Assembly (NCBI GenBank): GCA_947245515.1
Contig: CAMXQV010000012.1
Coordinates: 1 to 37,435 of the forward strand
Direction: 5' to 3'
Length of the DNA: 37,435 nt
Origin: an uncultured Clostridium sp.
GTDB lineage: Bacteria > Bacillota > Clostridia > TANB77 > CAG-508
Shown: one piece after another, positions 32,350-37,435 of the stretch
Layout of the letters: every line of letters begins with the position of its first letter
Numbering within the stretch: position 1 is the first letter of the stretch
Translations under genes and position numbers: made by a program
The notes under the pieces: model-generated
Told to the model about the DNA's origin: nothing
What the model saw: the letters and a program-made list of their open reading frames with translations, nothing else
Databases searched by the model: none

Positions 32350-32829
32350 CTATGCTTTTTCACCTTTTAAATTTATGGACATTAAGGGTTTAGGTGTATG
32401 ATTTCCTACTATATGTCCCTCATCAATCATTTGCTTAACTAAATCTGGCTGAGAATTCACATAGTGAGCAGTTATAAAAAAAGCTGCTTTAACATGATTA
32501 TTTTTTAAAATTTCTAAAATTTTGTTTGTATAGCCTGCCTCATATCCTTCATCAAAGGTTAAATAAATAAATTTCTTCTCTTTATTGCCTAAACAAATAC
32601 CATTATTATTTTCTAGAACCTCTTTATTTTTATTACCCACATCTGGTTGTTCATGATTATCGTTTCTCTTTATGCCCCAACCAATCTTTTTATTGCTTAA
32701 TCCATTAGAACTTGAAGTATTAAGATCCATATCTGTATTTTTCTGAAAAATACTAAGCGAAAATATACCTACAATTAAAATTGATAAAAATATGTACTTA
32801 AAAAAATGATTATTTTTTGTAACATTCAT
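32350..32829 (-). pseudogene. pdaA: pdaA 5' part: membrane segment and catalytic TFDEGY
   Basis: A 159-residue frame with a membrane anchor or signal segment (about residues 10-27), a low-complexity linker and the first half of the NodB deacetylase fold: FIYLTFDEGYEAGYTNKILE with the catalytic and metal-binding Asp, then AAFFITAHYV and DEGHIVGNHT. Host sequence ends at the 13-nt core (32396-32408); the last 15 or so residues, to the stop at 32350, come from the element. TFDEGYE is the PdaA form of the TFDDG motif, which separates it from general deacetylases. ATG behind a strong TTAGGAGGT. It diverges from the agr regulator gene. The remaining catalytic residues are 5.5 kb away. Confidence 0.9.
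32371..32408. other. attR of the pdaA element
   Basis: The element-side arms (AAATTTA near 32370, GACATTAAG 32378-32386, TTAGG 32390-32394) lead into the core GTATGATTTCCTA (32396-32408), which continues into pdaA host sequence encoding DEGHIVG. Confidence 0.85.
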
Positions 32830-32894
32830 AATATTACCTCCTAAATTTTCTTACATCATTAATTTTATTCTACAGTTAAATTTGTAATTTTCTA

Positions 32895-32923
32895 TTGACA
32901 ATATAATTTTTTTAGATTATATT
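32895..32923 (+). promoter_or_regulatory. Consensus SigA promoter of the agr regulator-kinase unit
   Basis: TTGACA (32895-32900), a 17-nt spacer and TATATT (32918-32923), about 100 nt upstream of the regulator start. The leader between them was not resolved further. Confidence 0.75.
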
Positions 32924-33022
32924 GTTATTGTTTGCTGGAAAATAAAGGTAATTGACGATTTATGTCGATATCTGTTTTTCCATTTTTATTTACTATATTT
33001 ATATTAAAGGAGAGAATAATAT

Positions 33023-33736
33023 ATGTTAAATTTTGTTATTTGTGATGATAACCTCAATATATTAGATAGATTAGAAAAAATGTTAGAAAATATATTCAAC
33101 AATAACAATTTTGAAGCATCCATTACCTACAAATCTGATAATTCAAATGACATTTTAAATTTTATTACTACTAACAAAGTAGATGTCATTTTATTAGATA
33201 TTAATTTAAAATCTAAAAAGAGTGGATTAGAATTAGCTCATGAAATTAGAAAAAAGAATAAAGATGCTTATCTAATTTTTACAACAGGACATTTAGAATA
33301 TGCAATGCTCGCATATAAATACAAAACTTTTGATTATATAGCTAAACCAATAAATTATGATAGATTAGAAGAAACAATTATAAGACTATTTGATGATATT
33401 AGTGAAACTCCCAAAAAATATATAAGTATAGATAACAAAAATACTTTAATTAATGAAGAAGATATAATATTTATCAAAAAAGACTCTACTAAATTACTTT
33501 TTCATACACTCACTAATGATTATGATACCTATAATTCTTTCAACAAATTTCAGAAAAAATTACCTAGTCATTATATAAGATGTCATAAGTCCTATATAAT
33601 AAATATAAACCATATAAAAAATGTAGATCCTGTATGTAACACAATTAATTTTAAAAATGGTGATTCTTGTGCAATAGGACCTAAATATAAAACTGGTTTA
33701 ATGGAGGTTTTAAATGATTACAGAAATATTGAATAA
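33023..33736 (+). CDS. agrA: LytTR response regulator, AgrA-like
   Basis: A 237-residue two-component regulator. The receiver domain (1-125) has the acidic pair Asp8-Asp9, the phospho-accepting Asp59 in VILLDINL, and Lys in YIAKPIN. The C-terminal LytTR DNA-binding domain (about 137-235) has IIFIKKDSTK and the signature RCHKSYIININHIKNV. Asp59 is the same position as in S. aureus AgrA. ATG with AAAGGAG upstream. The gene for the kinase overlaps its last 23 nt. It should bind direct repeats upstream of target promoters, most likely agrB here. Confidence 0.9.
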   Translation: MLNFVICDDNLNILDRLEKMLENIFNNNNFEASITYKSDNSNDILNFITTNKVDVILLDINLKSKKSGLELAHEIRKKNKDAYLIFTTGHLEYAMLAYKYKTFDYIAKPINYDRLEETIIRLFDDISETPKKYISIDNKNTLINEEDIIFIKKDSTKLLFHTLTNDYDTYNSFNKFQKKLPSHYIRCHKSYIININHIKNVDPVCNTINFKNGDSCAIGPKYKTGLMEVLNDYRNIE

Positions 33737-35069
33737 CCTATGGATTGCACTAAGTACACCAAATGAGCTTTTGATTAATTTATTTGCAATTCCTGCTGGT
33801 TTTATTGAAAACTATTTACTTATGAAATTATTTATAAGTTTATTTAACTTTCAAGTAACTGATAAACAAAAAATTCTCTATGTACTATTAATTACAATTG
33901 CTGGTTTTATATCCATGTATATTATTCCTAATCCATTTAATTTGGTATTAAATTATATTTTTATGATTGCTTTGGCATATTACATTTTCAAAATTTCTTT
34001 ATTAAAAAGTGCAATATCTATACTAGCATCTGTTATAATGTTCAATATATTTGGTATATTGATTATGAATCCATATATGACACTTTTACAAATAAATGCT
34101 GAGCAATTATCAACAATTCCTAAATATAGATTTTTATATGTTATAATAATGTATACCTTTGTAGCAATTATAATATATATGCTTAAAAATAAGCATTTTA
34201 AAATTACTTTCTTGGAAGATATCGATAAAAAAACAAAATTTATAATTTTTTTAAACTTCCTTTTTGGAATTATAATGATAATTGTACAATCTGTTATTGC
34301 AATTTATTATATTGATAAACTTCCTATTATAATTACTTTTTTAAGCTTTATATCAATCTTAGTTTATTTTATTTTGAATATATATAGCTTAACAAAAGCT
34401 TTTGATTTAAATTTAACTAAAAGGAAATTAGAAAGTGAAAAAGAATATAATAATACTTTACATATATTGCATGATAATGTTAGAGGCTTTAAACATGATT
34501 TCGATAATATAGTTACTACCATTGGTGGATATATTAAGACTGAAGACATGGAAGGTTTAAAAAAGTACTATTCACAATTAGAAGATGACTGTGAGAAAGT
34601 AAATAATTTATATATCTTAAATCCAGATATAATAAAAAATGATGGAATTTATAATTTATTAACTAAAAAATACTATGAAGCAGAGTTTAAAAATATAAAA
34701 GTTAATATTACCTTTTTATTAGATTTAAGTATTTTAAATATGAAAATCTATGAATTTGCAAGAATATTAGGAATTTTACTTGATAATGCAATTGAAGCTA
34801 GTTCAGTTTGTGAAGAAAAAATAATTAATTTAATTTTTAAAAATGATCAAAAAAACCATAGGCAATTAATAATTATTGAAAATACTTTTAAAAATCATGA
34901 TGTAGATACGGAAAAAATATTTGAAAAAGGTATTTCTGAAAAAGAAAATCACACAGGACTTGGTTTATGGGAAGTTAGGAAATTGGTTAAGAAAAATAAT
35001 AATATTAATTTATTTACATCAAAAAATAAAAAGTATTTTATTCAACAATTAGAAATATATGAAAATTAA
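33714..35069 (+). CDS. agrC: Sensor histidine kinase, AgrC-like
   Basis: A 451-residue GHKL-type membrane kinase. The N-terminal 215 residues contain about six membrane segments, the peptide-sensing part. The dimerisation helix has the phospho-accepting His in RGFKHDFDN near residue 262. The ATPase domain has the N box ILLDNAIEAS near 358 and the glycine box HTGLGLWEVRK near 423. The layout is that of AgrC. The start ATG lies inside the end of the regulator gene behind GGAGG, so the two are translationally coupled. Gene order is regulator then kinase, opposite to the staphylococcal agr operon. Confidence 0.9.
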   Translation: MITEILNNLWIALSTPNELLINLFAIPAGFIENYLLMKLFISLFNFQVTDKQKILYVLLITIAGFISMYIIPNPFNLVLNYIFMIALAYYIFKISLLKSAISILASVIMFNIFGILIMNPYMTLLQINAEQLSTIPKYRFLYVIIMYTFVAIIIYMLKNKHFKITFLEDIDKKTKFIIFLNFLFGIIMIIVQSVIAIYYIDKLPIIITFLSFISILVYFILNIYSLTKAFDLNLTKRKLESEKEYNNTLHILHDNVRGFKHDFDNIVTTIGGYIKTEDMEGLKKYYSQLEDDCEKVNNLYILNPDIIKNDGIYNLLTKKYYEAEFKNIKVNITFLLDLSILNMKIYEFARILGILLDNAIEASSVCEEKIINLIFKNDQKNHRQLIIIENTFKNHDVDTEKIFEKGISEKENHTGLGLWEVRKLVKKNNNINLFTSKNKKYFIQQLEIYEN

Positions 35070-35077
35070 TTAAAACT

Positions 35078-35130
35078 ATACAATCCAAATAAAAAACAAC
35101 CTTTAAGGTTGTTTTTTATTTGGATTGTAT
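35078..35130. terminator. Bidirectional terminator between agrC and agrD
   Basis: A perfect inverted repeat with 26-bp arms and a 1-nt centre (ATACAATCCAAATAAAAAAC... mirrored). A/T tracts inside the stem serve as T-runs in both directions. It ends both convergent agr transcripts. Confidence 0.9.
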
Positions 35131-35203
35131 GTATAACCTTTAAGTTATATTTTTATAAAAATAGCATAAATAAATAATTTTATATATGCTAATATAAATA
35201 ACA

Positions 35204-35320
35204 CTAGTCTTTAATCATAGATGTAGGCATTTTTGGTTGATGGAATACTGCCACCATAAAGCATGCTGTATTTGTTGCCTTTGCATATTTTTCTGCTAAT
35301 TTAGCTAAAAATTTGAACAT
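35204..35320 (-). CDS. agrD: AgrD-like cyclic peptide precursor
   Basis: A 38-residue pre-peptide. An amphipathic N-terminal leader (MFKFLAKLAEKYAKATNTA) is followed by Cys20, the hydrophobic FMVAVF, then HQPKMP and a short charged tail, the layout of clostridial AgrD. AgrB would cleave after the ring segment and form a thiolactone on Cys20. In C. perfringens AgrD, HQP follows Cys after four residues; here six residues intervene, so the ring or tail may be longer than usual. ATG with AAGGAGGG. It lies 60 nt downstream of agrB in the same direction. Confidence 0.9.
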   Translation of the reverse strand: MFKFLAKLAEKYAKATNTACFMVAVFHQPKMPTSMIKD

Positions 35321-35379
35321 TAAAATCCCTCCTTAGTAAAATCTATAATATAAGATATTTTACCGGCATATATCTTATA

Positions 35380-36006
35380 CTAAACATTTTCAATTGAAGT
35401 ATTTTTATATACTTCATATCCATACTTATTGTTTGTTAATCTATATGCTATCTTTGTAATTGTTAACGTTTGAATAAAATTTGATAATATTAATATATTT
35501 GAAATTGTTTCATTTTGTATAATTAGTGCTATAAATAATGATATTGTATAAGTTATATATGCTACAATTTGCTTTTTTCTTCTATCCTTTTTGTTTAATA
35601 TTGGTACATACTCTGTATCTGCTGGTGCATATAGCTTTATCCTTGTCATCCCAAATATCCAAATTACTAAAACTAAAATATATTTTACCCTTGTACTTAA
35701 TATATAAAATTGTGAAATAAATGGTATTATGCAATAAAAAACTGTAGTAAATAAAATGCATCCAATATGAGTTTTTAAATGTATTCCTCCAGATGCTCCT
35801 TTATATGGAATTAATACAATAAATGTAAATAGTGCTAACCAAAATATGTTTAGTATATAAGCTACTCCTAACATTATAAATATTTTTGGAATTTCCCCTA
35901 TTAAGTTTTGTAATCCATAGTTTATTACTTCTGCTTTTTCGTCATTTATTTCTGGCATTTCTTTTCTAATTTTGTTGGTTAAAAAAGTACAGATTTTATC
36001 TATCAT
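35380..36006 (-). CDS. agrB: AgrB-type peptide processing protease
   Basis: A 208-residue membrane endopeptidase that cleaves and cyclises AgrD. The catalytic pair is present with the correct spacing: His76 and Cys83 in GGIHLKTHIGC (His77 and Cys84 in S. aureus AgrB). About five to six membrane segments follow from residue 39 on. The start is ATG behind GTGAGGTG. agrB and agrD form a minus-strand unit that converges with agrA-agrC on the other strand, so all four core functions are present but in two transcripts. Confidence 0.93.
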   Translation of the reverse strand: MIDKICTFLTNKIRKEMPEINDEKAEVINYGLQNLIGEIPKIFIMLGVAYILNIFWLALFTFIVLIPYKGASGGIHLKTHIGCILFTTVFYCIIPFISQFYILSTRVKYILVLVIWIFGMTRIKLYAPADTEYVPILNKKDRRKKQIVAYITYTISLFIALIIQNETISNILILSNFIQTLTITKIAYRLTNNKYGYEVYKNTSIENV

Positions 36007-36034
36007 TTTTTCACCTCACTTTATTACCAACATT

Positions 36035-36112
36035 ATTATAGCATCGTTTATACATCTTTCTATTTTTTGTTTTACGAAACTAATGAATTCTTTTATAAAA
36101 GTTCTATTTTTT
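36035..36112 (-). promoter_or_regulatory. agrB promoter with possible regulator repeats
   Basis: TATAAT lies at 36040-36035 on the minus strand, but the -35 region is poor, as is usual for promoters that need a LytTR activator. The 11-mer TTCTATTTTTT occurs twice in direct orientation (36058-36068 and 36102-36112, 44 bp apart, about four helical turns). In such AT-rich DNA these repeats could be chance. Confidence 0.4.
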
Positions 36113-36448
36113 TCTTTTCATATATGCTTTTTTGTATAAAAATGAATTTATTTTTGTATATTGAATTAAATAAATAATGAAATAATTAGAAACTAAGCAA
36201 AAATATTTAAAAGAAGAAATTGGATTTATCTTAATAAATGAATATGGTTAAATGTTAAGGTGTAATTATAATTTTAAATTTACGGAATTTTGTAAAAATT
36301 TGTTCTATTCGCTCGTATTATGAAAAAAATATAGTGTATATTAGTTAATGAAATGAGAATAAGCGGAGTGTGTTGCCACCTTTGACATCTTGTATATACA
36401 TAAACCTCTACGACTTTTAGTTGTAAGACTGATTATGAGGGTGGTGCT
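36113..36448. other. Gap upstream of agrB and of the small peptide
   Basis: About 335 nt with no gene. The right end holds TTGACA at 36382-36387 and the leader of the small peptide with a GAGGGTGG ribosome site, but no matching -10 at 17 nt. The remainder is plain AT-rich sequence. Confidence 0.4.
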
Positions 36449-36565
36449 ATGGTAAAGTCAGCCTTAATAACTATTACATATCTACTTTTCTACGGATTAG
36501 TAGGAGTAACTATCATAAATGTTGCTTTGTTAGTCATCATCTGTTATTTACTACATAAGCAATAA
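36449..36565 (+). CDS. 38-residue hydrophobic peptide, type I toxin-like
   Basis: The frame starts MVKSALITITYLLFYGLVGV and ends YLLHKQ. It has one or two membrane-spanning stretches, a Lys near each end and an excellent ribosome site (GAGGGTGG) 5 nt upstream. Two hairpins follow immediately: AATAACCATTC/GAATGGTTATT (36568-36603) and AACCAC/GTGGTT (36619-36633). The same two-hairpin tail follows small holin-like type I toxins in other Firmicutes, as I recall it. An antisense RNA antitoxin has not been identified. It could instead be an uncharacterised small membrane protein. Confidence 0.6.
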   Translation: MVKSALITITYLLFYGLVGVTIINVALLVIICYLLHKQ

Positions 36566-36567
36566 AA

Positions 36568-36633
36568 AATAACCATTCTGCTTTGATGAGAGGAATGGTT
36601 ATTAACATTTTTCACGGCAACCACGAAGTGGTT
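36568..36633 (+). terminator. Tandem hairpins after the small peptide
   Basis: The first stem is 11 bp and perfect (36568-36578 with 36593-36603). The second is 6 bp with a 3-nt loop (36619-36633), followed by a T-rich tail. Together they form the 3' end of the small peptide mRNA and perhaps of an opposing RNA. Confidence 0.65.
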
Positions 36634-36728
36634 TCTCATTTCTTATTTTTATTATACACAGATTTTTTATTTTTGTCAAATGGAATTTAAAAAAATTTTA
36701 CTATTCAGACCTAGTTGCACACATTCAT

Positions 36729-36760
36729 AAAAAATTGCCCATTTTTTTGAGCAATTTTTT
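36729..36760 (-). terminator. Terminator of the tRNA gene
   Basis: AAAAAATTGCCC pairs with GAGCAATTTTTT around an 8-nt loop (one wobble). On the minus strand a T-run follows, directly after the tRNA CCA end. Confidence 0.85.
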
Positions 36761-36763
36761 GTT

Positions 36764-36840
36764 TGGTAGCGAAGGGGAGACTCGAACTCTCGACATTTCG
36801 GGTATGAACCGAACGCTCTAGCCAACTGAGCTACTTCGCC
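36764..36840 (-). tRNA. Elongator tRNA-Met (anticodon CAT)
   Basis: A 77-nt tRNA with CCA encoded. The acceptor stem GGCGAAG pairs with CTTCGCT (first pair G-T). The D arm contains AGCTCAGTTGGCTAGAGC. The anticodon stem is TTCGG/CCGAA with loop TTCATAC, anticodon CAT. The T arm is GAGAG/CTCTC-like with TTCGAGT. The elongator rather than initiator form is indicated by the G-T first pair and the sequence pattern; an Ile-CAT identity is not formally excluded. It has a consensus promoter and its own terminator. Confidence 0.95.
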
Positions 36841-36852
36841 ATAACGATATTT

Positions 36853-36881
36853 ATTATAATAGTAGTTTGTACATTTGTCAA
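36853..36881 (-). promoter_or_regulatory. Consensus promoter of the tRNA-Met gene
   Basis: On the minus strand TTGACA (36881-36876), a 17-nt spacer and TATAAT (36858-36853): a full match to the SigA consensus, 12 nt before the tRNA 5' end. Confidence 0.9.
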
Positions 36882-36884
36882 GAT

Positions 36885-36919
36885 AAAAATACAAGAATTT
36901 TTTATTCTTGTATTTTTTC
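36885..36919 (-). terminator. Terminator of the 111-residue gene
   Basis: AAAAATACAAGAA pairs with TTCTTGTATTTTT around a short T-rich loop, just after the stop of the gene at 36932. Confidence 0.75.
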
Positions 36920-36931
36920 TATATTAAATTT

Positions 36932-37267
36932 CTACATTCTTTCATTATCTAAACTATTTTTATCCTTATCTTTTGTTTCTGCTTTCTCTTTATGCATTTT
37001 TTCTATAGCTATTTTAGCATCTTCTTTTAGGTTATTTCTTTTAAATGTAGTAACTTTATAACTTTGTTTAAATAAATTATTTGCTAATTTATCACTTTCT
37101 TCTAAAGATTCTAACAAAGTTTTCTTAACTTCATCTGATATATCATTATTTAATAAGATATTTTCTTCCTCTGATTTTTCAGGTTTCTCTGTACTCCAGA
37201 ACATACTTTTAAACATACTAAGAAAGTCAGTTTTTTTTGTTTTTAAAATTATATTTTTTTCTTTCAT
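36932..37267 (-). CDS. Hypothetical protein, 111 residues
   Basis: A Lys/Glu-rich soluble protein (MKEKNIILKTKKTDFLSMF at the start, KDKDKNSLDNERM at the end), probably helical, with no recognised domain. Its promoter (37327-37355) and terminator are clear, which supports it as a real gene. The start is uncertain: the only good ribosome site, GAGAGGTG, lies about 27 nt upstream of the ATG used here. The frame is open through that interval without another ATG, GTG or TTG. Confidence 0.6.
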   Translation of the reverse strand: MKEKNIILKTKKTDFLSMFKSMFWSTEKPEKSEEENILLNNDISDEVKKTLLESLEESDKLANNLFKQSYKVTTFKRNNLKEDAKIAIEKMHKEKAETKDKDKNSLDNERM

Positions 37268-37326
37268 ATTTTTCTTAAAGATAAACTTTAAGTTTTCACC
37301 TCTCTTATTTTTTAATAACTATTTTT

Positions 37327-37355
37327 ATTTTAGCACATATTAACTGGAAAATCAA
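37327..37355 (-). promoter_or_regulatory. SigA-type promoter of the 111-residue gene
   Basis: On the minus strand TTGATT (37355-37350), a 17-nt spacer and TAAAAT (37332-37327). Confidence 0.7.
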
Positions 37356-37435
37356 GACTTTTATAATTATTTTACATATTCATATGATTAATTTATGATA
37401 ATGTCTTAAGTAGTAACTTTAGAAAATGTCCCAAT

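Larger units (their letters stand above)
26864..32395 (-). mobile_element. 5532-bp serine-recombinase intervening element in pdaA
   Basis: An insertion flanked by a perfect 13-nt direct repeat that lies on the GNHT codons of pdaA. From attR to attL on the minus strand it contains: a weak terminator; an unknown protein and a DUF4160 protein; a HipA/CtkA-like kinase; a membrane protein; a small membrane peptide; a 122-residue unknown; a nonsense-broken small gene; a terminator; a 39-residue peptide; and a doubly frameshifted large serine recombinase. In the excised circle AAATTTA and GACATTAAG face CTTAATGTC and TAAATTTA around the core, with TTAGG/CCTAA nested inside, which is the expected attP symmetry. 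Layout and orientation are the same as for the cwlD element, but the cargo and att sequences differ. Confidence 0.88.

Noticed and set aside
36676..36894. 72-codon minus-strand frame across the tRNA
   Set aside because: It overlaps the tRNA-Met gene, its promoter and its terminator; it is a chance frame.
1..37435. CRISPR array or IS element
   Set aside because: No regularly spaced direct repeats and no transposase gene were seen in the window.

Overview
The window comes from a very AT-rich, spore-forming member of the Bacillota, most likely an uncultured gut-type Clostridia. The evidence is the yqfC-yqfD sporulation pair, the split cwlD and pdaA cortex genes, DUF4364, YlbF and DUF3048 proteins, and an Agr-type peptide system. 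Almost every gene is on the minus strand. Exceptions are the DUF4364 gene, the agr response regulator and kinase, and a 38-residue membrane peptide.

Layout, left to right: (1) 56-9030, a giant cyclic beta-1,2-glucan synthase-like gene behind a lipoprotein gene, with a terminator-shaped hairpin over the synthase's ribosome binding site. (2) 9131-16002, cwlD (spore cortex amidase) cut in two by a 6.1 kb serine-recombinase element. The element carries two tandem large serine recombinases, a MazG-like protein, a Nudix hydrolase and decayed small genes. (3) 16071-18842, a receiver-GGDEF protein, a PF06541-type membrane protein and an anchored repeat protein. (4) 19184-20280, rpsF-ssb-rpsR. (5) 20453-26428, DUF4364, a membrane zinc peptidase, YlbF, DUF3048, ybeY, an unknown 398-residue protein, yqfD and yqfC. 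(6) 26476-32829, pdaA (delta-lactam de-N-acetylase) cut in two by a second, 5.5 kb serine-recombinase element. Its recombinase is frameshifted twice, and its cargo includes a HipA/CtkA-like kinase and a DUF4160 protein. (7) 33023-36006, an Agr quorum-sensing locus with agrA-agrC convergent to agrB-agrD. (8) a small hydrophobic peptide resembling a type I toxin, an elongator tRNA-Met and a short unknown protein.

The main result is that the two enzymes that together make muramic delta-lactam in spore cortex, CwlD and PdaA, are each interrupted by an unrelated serine-recombinase element. Both insertions fall at codons for the metal-binding motif. Recombination between the shared cores restores both reading frames exactly: 735 nt, 244 residues for CwlD, and 822 nt, 273 residues for PdaA. 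Each excised circle would carry an attP with inverted-repeat arms centred on the shared core. The arrangement resembles the skin element in sigK and SPbeta in spsM, and suggests that cortex maturation is under DNA-rearrangement control. The cwlD element looks intact. The pdaA element looks damaged, which would leave pdaA locked off unless the frameshifts are sequence errors or a recombinase acts in trans.

All calls rest on reading the sequence and on recalled family motifs. No database search was run.
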